The position numbers and the translations under genes were made by a program. A stretch of DNA of 64,000 nt from Siphonodentalium dalli (lineage: Eukaryota; Mollusca; Scaphopoda; Gadilida; Siphonodentaliidae). Below are positions 10,893-21,374 of this stretch, piece after piece (positions within the stretch are counted from its first letter, which is position 1; each line of letters starts with the position of its first letter). The stretch spans positions 42,141,549-42,205,548 of the forward strand of contig CP136067.1 in NCBI GenBank assembly GCA_032622095.1, given 5' to 3'. The notes under the pieces are model-generated. The model was not told the origin of the DNA. It saw only the letters and a program-made list of their open reading frames with translations, and ran no database searches.

Positions 10893-11385
10893 AGGCACGG
10901 GCGGCGTTCGTTGCCATCAACAAAAGGAATATTAAAATATATATAGTTTTGTTCATATGCCAAACATAATCAGCGCGTAAATTGTATATTTCGTCAAACA
11001 TACAATGGTGTACGTAAACAAGAGCCTGCTCGTGTTACAGAGGTTGTGCTTCTGTTTACATAGTACAGCGCAATTCTATTGGTTAATCACACAAAAATGA
11101 TATAAATGCTCTTTATTATTTCCATATCAGGAAAACAGTAACAAATAACGCTCTTTATGTTTACCATATCCGGATCTAAACAAAAGCCAGATAACGTAAC
11201 GTTTTTTGCTTTTGTTTACATAACAAAGGGGGAAAATTGACAATAACATACTGTGTATGCCATATTTTTTATTGGTATAAGAACAAAGTCTGTTTATATT
11301 TTACTATTCTTTCTGTTATGGCGGTTTTTGACGGAGGTGAATATTTTAATAGCATGCCCACCGCCAACGACGCCCGTATCTTTAA
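10889..11385. mobile_element. TTAA-target element, family D
   Basis: The ends TTAAAGGCACGGGCGGCGTT and the inverse of TTAAAGATACGGGCGTCGTT bound 497 bp. Its left TTAA is the same TTAA that closes the family C fragment. Related end sequence appears near 45859 (AAAGGCACGGGCGCCGC). No ORF. Confidence 0.65.
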
Positions 11386-12047
11386 TTCACGCCGGTTGAT
11401 GTAAGATAAAATGTGAACTTGGTTAAATTATTTAGTTAATTCAGAATGCACAGGTGTATATAAGATTGTGAATAGAATCTTGAACAATTCGTCGTGATGT
11501 CAAACAACCATTCCCATGTCGTGTTCCGACACATCGTTAATTCATAGTATGATGGCGACACACAAATACGTTGGTAGGAAAAACAGCGAAAAGAATGTCT
11601 TATCAATTGTGATGTTCCCTCCTGTGATCCCCATTCCCTACAAGAGTTGTCCCACTTCGAAAAACAAAAATAGACTACACTATTGGGTCTCTTATATCGC
11701 GGAAATATCTATCTGTCAGTTCGCGATTTTTCTCCCAGACCACTGGACCAATTTTGGGATGGTGCATGACTCGGCCAAATCGAAAAAGTGCAGCGGCCAA
11801 ATCGAAAAAGAGCTCTAGTTCTCGAGATACCCCTACCCTCGGTAGAACAATTTGACTCGGAAAACAACTGAAACAACCTGAAATATATATTGTTCAGGAA
11901 AATAATAGTGAAAAATAACGGAATTGGTGGTGGCTATTGTCAAATCGACGATGAACGATACCCACCAGTTTCTTTTTCCATAAATTAACGATTTTGGTAA
12001 AGCGAGTCTTGCCGCCTATGTCATAAATTATTTGCCAACAAAATTAG
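11386..12047. other. No gene supported
   Basis: The 100-codon open frame at 11516-11818 (+) has no recognisable domain and I regard it as chance. Nothing else found. Confidence 0.45.
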
Positions 12048-12990
12048 ATCATCACGGACTTCAATACAAGTGTACAAACCGAACATTGTTGTCCCGATTT
12101 TAGGGCTCCAGGACCATCCACACGCATAGCCCCCGAACATGGTAAGTGTGTCATTGTGTTCACCACATCAGTGGTAATTACAATTTGAACCCATGTAGCG
12201 CTGATTCTTGAGAACGAGGTCAGCACTAGTCCCGACATGCATAGTCGTTTTGATTTCATTAAATTGCCATTTTCATCTAATTTGGAGACGCCAGGATACT
12301 CTACAGAGATGTCCCTCCACATTAGTTGAACGATATTATTAGAAAGTGTGATCGTTGGCAATGGGAAACCACCCCACGCAGTTGAAATTTGGCAAAAGTA
12401 GGTCATCACGGACTTCAATACTTCTATGTACAAACCGAACTTTATCGCTATTATGTCACAATGTTAGGGCTCGCGAGGACACTCCACAAGTACGTATGAC
12501 CCATCAACATGGTAAGTATGTCATTGTGATCAGCACACCAGTGGCAATTACAATTTGAGTCATTTGACCCCTCGCAGCCGGAATTCTTGAGCACGAGGTC
12601 AGCACGAGTCCCGACATATTCGTCGTGATTTCATATAAATTGTCATTTTTACCTAATTCCGAGGTGCCAGAACACTGTATACGGAGATGTCTCTCCACAT
12701 TAGTTGAAGGGTATTACTAGGCATTGTGACCGCTGGTAATGGAAAACCACCCCACGCAGTTGAAATTTGGCAATAGTAGGTCATCACGGACTTCAATACT
12801 TCTATGTACAAACCGAACACTATCGCTATTATGTCCCGATTTTAAGGCTCCGGGACACTCCACATAACCTACGAATATGGTACGGTAAGTATGTCATTGT
12901 GGTCACCACATCAGTCGTAATTACAATGTGACCCCAAGCAGTCGGAATTCTTAAGCAAGATGTCGGCATGAGTCCGACATATTCGTCGTG
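12048..12990 (-). repeat. ~370-bp tandem repeat, 2.6 diverged copies
   Basis: Copies start at 12048, 12401 and 12779 (GGTCATCACGGACTTCAATA). Copy 2 is 378 bp and copy 3 is cut off near 12990. On the minus strand copies 1 and 2 keep corresponding open frames (12044-12433 and 12504-12698) with matching peptide segments such as NMSGLVLTS / CMSGLVLTS and QIVITT / QIVIAT. They could be relics of duplicated exons, or simply a satellite with few stops. Confidence 0.7.
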
Positions 12991-13111
12991 ATTTCATAAA
13001 CAAAATCGTACATCTCTATATATAAGTTTTCAAAATACACGTATAGACAATCTATTGATCGTGATCAAATTTCTGGTATCCAAATGAATGTCTATGATAA
13101 TCATGAATGCC

Positions 13112-13509
13112 TTAAAGGTACTCAATCCAATCAGAGAGTCCCCATATCACCAAGATACAACAACAACAACAACATTTCTTCAAACTACGCTTTAGTTATC
13201 AGAATCGATTAATTGCAACAAAATAACATTTTGTTCAACGAAATATGGCCGTATATTATCACTTGATTATTCAAGAAATTTTGCCATATTACCACATGTT
13301 TTTAGAGTTATCCATCTTCATCCGTTTGGCGACGTTTTTCTGGGCCACAAACAATTGCACATCTCGAGAAATAACAAACTTCAAAAATCGATATCTGGTC
13401 ACTCTGAGCTTTGATGGGTGGGTTCCTCGTCTCGAATCAAATATGTTTTATGCCAGAAGCCAAAGAAATATTAATTTAGGAGCGTTAATTCGGATAATGC
13501 ATCTTTGAA
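13112..13509 (+). mobile_element. TTAA-target MITE family C, full copy
   Basis: It starts TTAAAGGTACTCAATCCAAT, contains a (CAA)n run and the GATGGGTGGGTTCCTCG segment, and ends with a mutated inverse end (GGATAATGCATCTTTGAA). About 398 bp, no coding function. Confidence 0.75.
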
Positions 13510-13802
13510 TGTTTGACTTTGTAAAGTTTGAGCTCTTGTCGTGGGTTTGGTGTCCGTCGTCCGTCCGTGCATCTGTCAACAATTTCATTTGGCTCACCCT
13601 ACAGGCCGCATCCCTGATCTGATCATCACCAAACTGCATATGGATCTTCGGGTTGACCTCTAGATGGGAGCCATCGATTTTTTCCCCCGAAAATCATTAT
13701 TGAACATGGCCGCCGGCAGCCATTTTGAATTTCAAATTTTAATCCTTCGGCACACCCTGCAGCCCGCATTTATTGGAGAAATGTTTTCAAAATTTACATG
13801 CA
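13510..13802 (+). repeat. GTCCGTCC-type dispersed repeat remnant
   Basis: GTCGTCCGTCCGTGCATCTG is followed by CACCCTACAGGCCGCATCC and, downstream, a second CACACCCTGCAGCCCGCATT. A single ancestral-looking segment GGCCGCCGGCAGCCATTTTG lies at 13711, just before the 28-bp array that resembles it. Confidence 0.5.
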
Positions 13803-14138
13803 TGTAAAACACGGCCGTCAGCAGCCATCTTGTAAAACACGGCCGTCAGCAGCCATCTTGTAAAACACGGCCGTCAGCAGCCATCTTGTAAAACACGGCC
13901 GTCAGCAGCCATCTTGTAAAACACGGCCGTCAGCAGCCATCTTGTAAAACACGGCCGTCAGCAGCCATCTTGTAAAACACGGCCGTCAGCAGCCATCTTG
14001 TAAAACACGGCCGTCAGCAGCCATCTTGTAAAACACGGCCGTCAGCAGCCATCTTGTAAAACACGGCCGTCAGCAGCCATCTTGTAAAACACGGCCGTCA
14101 GCAGCCATCTTGTAAAACACGGCCGTCAGCAGCCATCT
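13803..14138 (+). repeat. 28-bp satellite, 12 identical copies
   Basis: The unit is TGTAAAACACGGCCGTCAGC plus AGCCATCT; 12 x 28 = 336 bp with no substitutions that I can find. The complete homogeneity points to very recent expansion. Each junction creates CAGCCATCTTG, the complement of a YY1-like AAGATGGCTG. Confidence 0.95.
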
Positions 14139-15547
14139 TGCATGGATTTCAGATGTGAATCCATTAGCACACACTGCAGTCGACATTTATTGGAAAATCG
14201 TTTTAAAACTTTACAGCCTTGTTGGTAACTAAAAAGCAGAAATGCTTCTATAACCATGATACGGAACATAGATCGGATAAGATCAGGAAAACTGAGTAAA
14301 ATAGTCACTTGTAGCAATTAGAAGGGGTGGGTCACTATCCCAGAATCGGAAAAACAAATTAGGGGGTGGTGCGTACACAGAGGCCGGACAAAATAAAATT
14401 GCGCCTGGTGTCAGGGGGCGGTCGCGCACAAAAATTCCATATATAGGCTGGGGTGGGTGGGTCATTTGGACCCGGAAAAAATGCGTAAATGACCAAAAAT
14501 GCTAATTTTTTCCTCCACTTAAAATCACTGTTTTTGCGCTCATGTAATTTGTTAATATCAACCATATGACACTCTAGGCTATTTAAAACATACTAACCAG
14601 AACTAACTACCATTTAGGGGTGTATGTATGCTGATGTATGTCAAAATTAATGTACCAGATTTTGACGGATGAAAGATATATTATATATATATAAACAAAT
14701 CATATAACAAACATTAAAACACAAGAACAAACATTTATAATATGCATATCCAAGATAGCATTTCAATTGGATGTCAAAGTGTATATTATAGCTATATATA
14801 TACACACGTGTATCCCTTTAAGGGTTTGAACAAAATATAAAGCTGAGTTTATATTGATGAATTCTGTGATGAATTTTGCAATTACTTTTGACAAATTTGT
14901 TAACTGTTATAACATAATTATATGCTCAGACACGATCAGTCGACAATGCTTGCATATAAGCATAATTATGAAATGATTACCATCTTCTGTTATTAATCCA
15001 CATAATGGATATTATTTGTTATCAAGATAAACTTGATGATACAAACAAAAATAACAATTCCACTATATTCCACTGGTTTAAAACTATAAAACAAAATAGC
15101 TCATACCAAAAGTTCATACTATTTGGATAACAATATGAAAGCTTAGCCTTTTGTGATATTAATTCAACCACAGTTATTATTCACAAGTCGAAGCAGTTAC
15201 GTACTGTACAGATACATGTAGTAAGGTGGTATATCTGGAGTTCCAGTTATTTGACTGCCAATACATATGGTATTGTAATTATTAGTTGCTTGTTCATTAT
15301 TGGTTGCTTTGATATTCAATTTAGGATATAGCAGGATAGAGCAATGTAACTATAAAAGTAGCTTTTGGTATTAAAGTCTCAACTTATTCCATATGCAACA
15401 TAAAGCTAGAATATAAACATGACTAATATGAACTTTGTTCTTGAAACTAATTATAAATCATACTAACCTGGATCAAACTGCACAGGTAATCTATGCAACT
15501 CTCTTCATGCGAACTTTCTCAGAGTCACATATCTTAACTAGACAGTC
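14139..15547. other. AT-rich interval, no gene supported
   Basis: Only short stop-rich frames. A GGGTGGGTC-rich patch at 14325-14475 resembles 16200-16345 and may be an old repeat. Nothing else recognised. Confidence 0.5.
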
Positions 15548-15667
15548 TTATCCAGGATGCTTGTTCTTATAATGGGTTTCCATGTGATACGTCCAGTAAA
15601 CAACATTGCACAGGGGGAACCTACATGTATACGGACGGTTTGTACAAGGTGACCGTGACTTGGATAT
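15548..15667 (-). CDS. Candidate terminal exon with C2H2-like zinc finger
   Basis: Read on the minus strand, the frame ends ...YTCRFPLCNVVYWTYHMETH followed by YKNKHPG and a stop. The spacing is C-x4-C-x11-H-x4-H, close to a C2H2 finger. An AG acceptor-like site (TTTAGTTTAAAG) lies just upstream of the 5' edge chosen here. The longer frame to 15775 has an ATG but its upstream part looks non-coding. It could be the last exon of a host or transposon zinc-finger gene, or a chance match; no neighbouring exon was found. Confidence 0.3.
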   Translation of the reverse strand: MSKSRSPCTNRPYTCRFPLCNVVYWTYHMETHYKNKHPG

Positions 15668-16357
15668 CTCCGCTGGCTTTAAACTAAACTTTATACTCTG
15701 ATAATAAGTTAATAATACTACCAATTCTTCACTAATATTGGTATATGTCAATCTGCACACCAACATGACATACATACACGTATTTAGACTGTGAGCTGCT
15801 GTGAGTGTGACTTTCCTTGGGTCCCATCATACCCATGTGCAGATATATATAACAGAAATAGGGGAGATGAATTTTTTTCTACCCCTATTACTACAGTATT
15901 ACTATTGGGCCTTAGCTCTAAAACATCTTATACTATTGTTATATAAAAGAATATGGAGTTATTGAGGATACATGTATCAGGAAATGTATTACCTCATAAT
16001 TATTATGTTTTATGGCATTATGCCCAATGTTTTAAGTGCATGCATTCAGCATTTCCACATTTTATACTAATATAATTATCTCCCTTAGAGCAGTTTAGAG
16101 GTTTATTAAAATGCTGGGAATAGTATTAAATAATAAGAAATGGAACAATTCTTTGCTAGGTTATGATTTGGTTTATATTTTATGTTTTTTGTCAGATTTT
16201 GGGGGTGGGTCCCAAAAATTGGGCGGAAAAAAAAGAAAGAAATTGCAGATAGAGGGGTGGTGGGTCCCCGAGAGGGGCAAAAACATTTTTTTCGCCCTAT
16301 ATATGTAAAAAAAAATCCGCGACCCCCCCCCCCCCCCCCCTGCTGGTGTCCGTAATA
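15668..16357. other. Interval with C18 tract, no gene
   Basis: AT-rich, then a GGTGGGTCC-rich patch and 18 consecutive C at 16323-16340, immediately before the first 5.1-kb unit begins. Confidence 0.55.
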
Positions 16358-17544
16358 TTCTGATCTGTTAAAATGGGGACGGTCATCGTGTGAAATAGGG
16401 GCCAATTAAGCCACGGACATAATTATTTCTTTTCATAGTAATTCTTAAAGTATTCTTCTCAAGAACCACCACCCTATTTAGCTTATATCTGGTATGGAAG
16501 GTTCTTGGGTGACTGAGATTCAAGTTTGTTCGAACGGGGTTCCCAGTTTAAATAAGGACAAAGCCAGGGAAATAACTCTTTTCCTCCATAATCTTAAAAT
16601 GCCTTCTCCTCCAGAGCCACAAGACTGAATGGGATCATAGTTGGTGTTGATGGTTACTATGTATGTGACTGGGATTCCGATTTGTTCAAAAGGGGCTGCC
16701 AGTTTAAATTTTTTGGGCGCAGACATAACTCCATAGTAACTTTTAAAATGGCTATGCAGGACAGTATGCAAGTGCTTCAGTTCCCATCACAACAGGAGAT
16801 TTTTATAATAAAAAAAACACCCACCTAGCGCCCACCACTCTCACTGGGGGGAAACTGTTTCACCAGGATCGATTCTATTCCCCGTTTGTTCCGTCTCTAT
16901 CGGCGTTGAGATCCGACTCCATTTTGACTTTTTTCTAGAAAGTTTTGGGCGCCATTTTCACAAAAATATGACACAAAGGTAAGTTTTAAACTATTGGTAT
17001 TGATGTACGAAAGGTTTATAGCAATTCAGTAACAATATTTATGCAATCGATGTTCTGTTACGTGCATATATCCACACATTTAGACCATACAGCTCTAGCG
17101 TGTGCATTTCCCATGTACATTCAATGTATCATTCGACGCTGAAAATTTGGTCTATTCGCCTGTAAATCCAGTCGGAAATGATCAGGACGTATACCAGGAT
17201 GGTGACAGAGTGTAATGAAACCATCTCCCAATATTCCCGCAGCAGAATAACAATCTAAATGAACCGTCAAAAATAGTGAAAAATGTTCCGACTCATTTGT
17301 GACTTTCATGTTCTAGATCGATTCTATCGTCCCTTCTAAAGAGCCGGTTCTATTCGATCGACACTTGTTTTCTCAGGCTGTCCAGCTTCATTTTGTCAGT
17401 TATGACACATCATGACAGCAAGGAACGGGTAACCTAAATGGCCACTAATGTTTATTGAATAGCGCGATGATATTATGGTCCTTTTGCAGTCTAATGTACC
17501 AATTTTGGATATCTATGGCTTTTGAATTCATATCGTTATAAAGA

Positions 17545-17880
17545 TTGCCTCTAAAACTTTTGAATTTGTTTTTCTTCATAATGTATAATGGAATCGGTGG
17601 CGCGATGTTGAGCCTGGATAACTCGCTGTTCTTACTTGATTTTTCCGTCGATCTGCTGACACAGGCCGAGGCAGCGCCCCCCAATCATGATGTGATGGAG
17701 GTCGGCGATGAACTTAATTCAGTAAACACTTTCACCACACCGGCTGCAACCAGCACGCCCGCCAAAGCAGCCCGAATAAATCAACCTCTCCAAGCTGTGT
17801 CCCAAAGCCCATTGCATTCCTTTTCCCGTTTATACGAGACGTCGTTTGTGGCTGCACTTTTAAAATGTTCTATATTTTGA
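17545..17880 (+). CDS. Plus-strand open frame inside the CACTG element (uncertain)
   Basis: A 111-codon frame with relatively GC-rich codons from about 17587 (…DNSLFLLDFSVDLLTQ…). Units 2 and 3 carry 4 extra bases (ATGC/TGCA) after 17750, so their C-terminal halves are read in another frame (127 codons). It is therefore not conserved as one protein among copies. It may contain part of a plus-strand exon, preceded at 17380 by an acceptor-like TTGTTTTCTCAG. No family recognised. Confidence 0.2.
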   Translation: MPLKLLNLFFFIMYNGIGGAMLSLDNSLFLLDFSVDLLTQAEAAPPNHDVMEVGDELNSVNTFTTPAATSTPAKAARINQPLQAVSQSPLHSFSRLYETSFVAALLKCSIF

Positions 17881-18144
17881 CCAATGATTCCTGGTTTGTT
17901 GCATTCACTCTCTGGATAATTTAATTGTGTCCTAAGTGTTTTTAAACTGGGGCAAACAAAGTTAATTTGGGCATCTTTGTAGCAACACTTTCCCAATCCT
18001 GGAACCCTGCACATTTCGTCCCTCCCATAAACCGTATGAATTCAGAATGAAATAGTCTGCAGCCAACGGCTGTTTTACCTCCGGAGTATATCGCATGCTT
18101 TTGCAAGAAATCGTACAACATCTAGAAATAGCTGAAAATATACA

Positions 18145-18540
18145 TTATTTATAGCGAATGTCCCCGAGGTTAATTTGTTGAAGAAAAGACATCCAGTCTG
18201 GAAACCTGTCTGCGTTTAATTGGTGTATTATTTCTGGTAAGAGGCCAGTTATCTCGTCCAATATCGCAGATATCTCGTTAACTGGATCGCAACAATCTAC
18301 ATCAATATTGGAGTCGGTCGTGTTGGTAAATAATGGCCTCCTGGAATGTGTGTTCTTTTTTGAAACTTTGGCACATGGACTTACTAATAGATGACATTCT
18401 GCCGCAGAAACAACTTCAAGCGACATTGTTTCTTCGTTCAGCACGAATTCTACATCGCCAAGTTCCTTCCCTTGCACCCCAAAACGAACGATTCTATATC
18501 TATGGTTTCCACCCAATGACTTAACGTCATCTTCTCCCAC
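18145..18540 (-). CDS. Conserved internal open frame of the CACTG element
   Basis: A 131-codon minus-strand frame, identical in protein in all three units (also 25427-25822 and 30536-30931). Its first codon is GTG, and an acceptor-like TTGTTATTCTAG lies immediately upstream, so it is better read as an internal exon than as an ORF with its own start. The same frame upstream of one stop (18556-18627) reads YYCKKKFAVGDNHVRHFVDS followed by HPDD, which resembles the second half of a C2H2 finger. No protein family recognised; it could be transposase-associated or a captured exon. Confidence 0.35.
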   Translation of the reverse strand: MGEDDVKSLGGNHRYRIVRFGVQGKELGDVEFVLNEETMSLEVVSAAECHLLVSPCAKVSKKNTHSRRPLFTNTTDSNIDVDCCDPVNEISAILDEITGLLPEIIHQLNADRFPDWMSFLQQINLGDIRYK

Positions 18541-19056
18541 TAGAATAACAAGTTAATCATCAGGATGTGAATCTACAAAATGTCTAACGTGATTGTCACC
18601 CACGGCAAACTTCTTCTTGCAATAATATCAGCTGATTCTCGGGAAATAGAGATATATAAGTGTGTGACTATAAGCTATCTGCAAATGATGATCTTACGAT
18701 TGAAATTTAACTGTATAAATGTTTGACGCAAATAGTCAAGAAACATACATAAGCTTCGGCGGATCCAAAATAAGTTTTGAAGCTCCATGTCTATTTCTAT
18801 TGCATTACTCTGTCTTAAAATCAGAGTCATTTTGTGTCGATTGAACCGGCAATCGAACCGGAACCTATCAATTTGGGGTGAGAAAGAGTCGGAACCAAAA
18901 ATTATAGAGTCGGAACCCACGTGTTTACTTTGCAATTACGCGTTTTACTGATTGTTTTTTACATTTTCAAATAGTTTGATGTGTCAAGATTGAGCTTATA
19001 TGATCAAATATAAATCGTGTTGAAACTGACGAGATCCTTTGTTGTTTCATACATAC

Positions 19057-19261
19057 TATTTCGAAGGTCAAGATGAAGTTTTGCAAAATTATCAACACAA
19101 TACGACTGATCATCACATAAAATTAACATTACTATGTAATATGGAGAGTGTTTCCATTCTGGAACATTGAAATGAATGTTTCCTGGATCTAGATCCACTG
19201 AAGTATGTGTGGAGAACTATTTTAAAACTATATACTTACCATTTTTCTGAATGATGTACAT
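19057..19261 (-). CDS. Candidate first two exons of a minus-strand gene in the CACTG element
   Basis: Exon 1 (19240-19261) is ATG TAC ATC ATT CAG AAA AAT G, ending at GTAAGT. A CTTCAG acceptor (19198-19200) opens exon 2 (19057-19197) in the compatible phase, and a GTATGT donor ends it. The joined frame stays open; without the last donor it would continue to a stop at 19004. The start lies ~100 bp inside the right terminus. The same signals are present in unit 2 (around 26338-26542) and unit 3 (around 31448-31652). Function unknown. Confidence 0.35.
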
Positions 19262-20288
19262 ATTTTGTCATTCAAAATGGTTGAAAAATCAGTAAATGTA
19301 ACAATAGGGTCGGAACGGAAATAGCGATAGAATCGATTCTGGTGAAACAGTTTCCCCCCAGTGACTCTACAAGAGAAAATATTTGTGCTGTTGAATTCAA
19401 GTTTGGAACTGTGTTATATATATAGATTCCCACGGTGATAGTTTTAACATATTATATCAGTTACACGTCTGTGTTATAATGTTAAAACATCTTCTTAGCA
19501 AGAACCATTTGGCATATTTTGTATGGAGGGGTATTGTTTGAGTGTAATTCAGTTTTGTTAAAATGGGATCACCAGTTGAAATAGGGGGCGAGCCAAGTAC
19601 ATAGCTATTTCCCTCCACAGTAATACTTAATACTTCGAAGAACCATCTTATATTAGTATGAAGAGTCACGTTGGTGATTGGGATTCAAATAGTGTCACCT
19701 GGTCAAATATGGCAATAACTCTTGCCCTTTATAGTAATTATTAAAAAGTTTTCCCAAGAGCCATCTGACTATTTAGCTTATATACAGCTAGTAAGGATGA
19801 TCATTTGGTGACTTGGATGCAGCTTTGTTTAAAAATGTGGTCGACCGGTCAAGAAATGGCGGGCTAGAGGGGACTTACCACTTTTTATGGTCAATGACAT
19901 CATTGGTATATGAAACGGATTAAAACATCTTCTCTGGAAGTACCCGACTGATTAATGGTCAATCTGACGTTAATGTGTAGGATACATGGATAGTTGAGCT
20001 TCAACTGTAAAAAGTAAACCACAAAAAAGGATCATGTCAGGTTGGAAATTCCCAACATTTGAGAAAGCTAGAAGTGTCAAACTTTTATTTTACGAACTCG
20101 GGAGTTGTGTTCGGTTAGGAGGGGACTGGATGTGAGTTGGGGAGGGGCTCAGGGTTGGAGGGGACTGGAGGGGCTCAGGGTTGGAGGGGACTGGAGGGGC
20201 TCAGGGTTGCAGTTTGTAATAGCGATCTGGACATTCCCTGCCAATCCATGGACACTCTCTAGCTACGCCCTGTTTAATACTACTTCTT

Positions 20289-20688
20289 TTAACCCTTTAC
20301 CCAACAGAACGGCCCTGTGCCAATGCATTCTCTTATATATGCGAGTCGACCATAGGTCGCCTCGCATATATAAGAGAATGCATTGGCTTAACACATTAAA
20401 AATTATAAAATTGTTAAAGAATGTAAGAAAAAATGGTAATAAGTGTTAAAAAAAGATTTATTTTAGGCCAATGCATTCTCTTATATATGCGAGGCGACCT
20501 ATGGTCGACTCGCATATATAAGAGAATGCATTGGCACGGGGCATAACTATAACCATCACAATGTGGTCAATGAGCCGGTTCCAATGATATCCATATTTGT
20601 ATGGTTTTATTGAGACAGACCCAAGATATTTTAGGCTGTTGAAGCTTTATTTGGCCGGTTTTGGCCGGTTTGTTGGGTAAAGGGTTAA
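20289..20688 (-). mobile_element. Family A TTAA MITE, copy in unit 1
   Basis: Complete: both TTAA ends, both 69-bp hairpins, and the CCGGTTTTGGCCGG segment near the right end. The open frames crossing it (…YMRVDHRSPRIYKRMHWL…) are readings of the hairpins and recur in every copy. Confidence 0.85.
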
Positions 20689-20737
20689 AGTGTATTCGTC
20701 AAGCATTGACTGTTGTGGTCTCCAGGACCCCATTATT

Positions 20738-20979
20738 TTAGCCCATTCACGTCGAGAGCTGCGCTGGTGCAGCATTAAGATCATGTTCCAGTGCATTCTC
20801 TTATATCGCATATATAAGATAATGCACTGGCTTATACAAGGTCATGGTAAATATGGTTAGGCCTATGTATTCTCTTATACCCGCGCGAGGCTCCTTATGG
20901 GAGACTGGTATACATAAGGAAAGCATTGGCACAGGGTTTCTCGCAAAATTTCAGGAATCTCCAGTCATGGAAAGGTTAA
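20738..20979. mobile_element. Family B-related TTAA element, unit 1
   Basis: A shortened hairpin (CCAGTGCATTCTCTTATATC…) is followed by a second degraded one and the right end CCAGTCATGGAAAGGTTAA. The left TIR has diverged (GCCCATTCACGTCGAG), so the left limit is approximate. Confidence 0.55.
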
Positions 20980-21374
20980 GTCTTTACAGTCAGGTGGTCT
21001 TCCGGCTCTCTTGTTTCTCCCACGATTCCGTGCCTAACCGCATGCACCTAGGTCGGACTGGAAGCAATAGATGGCCTCGTATGGTACCGTACGTGATCCA
21101 TGTCTGTATTGATATTGGGACAATGAGAGGACGTGGTCTCCCGCCCCCAATAGTAGCTATACAAATGCTATTGTCTGTCATTTAACGACAATTACACGGA
21201 TTCAGTTCGTGACTGATATATTAAATGACATCGGGACCCCATGATAACGCCAATCAAAGAAAATATACAACAACCGGTATATCAAGCGGAGAGCTCCCCC
21301 AGCGTCCATAATATAATGGTTAATTTCTATAATATACTCCCAGCTCCCCTGTCGACAACATACAACAATCAGTA

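Larger units (their letters stand above)
16842..19363. mobile_element. CACTG-ended DNA transposon, unit 1 copy
   Basis: Inverted ends CACTGGGGGGAAACTGTTTC extend to 37 bp with one mismatch. They are flanked by a 5-bp direct repeat ACTCT (16837-16841 and 19364-19368). The 2522-bp interior has gene-like signals on both strands. Near the left end an ATG (16968) is followed by ACACAAAG|GTAAGT; near the right end a minus-strand ATG (19261) is followed by a GTAAGT donor. CACTG ends occur in CACTA and Chapaev elements and 5-bp duplications in Transib and some hAT. I cannot assign the superfamily. Confidence 0.75.

Noticed and set aside
20105-20449. 114-codon ORF repeated in two units
   Set aside because: Composed of the G-rich minisatellite followed by the family A hairpin; absent in the same form from unit 3.
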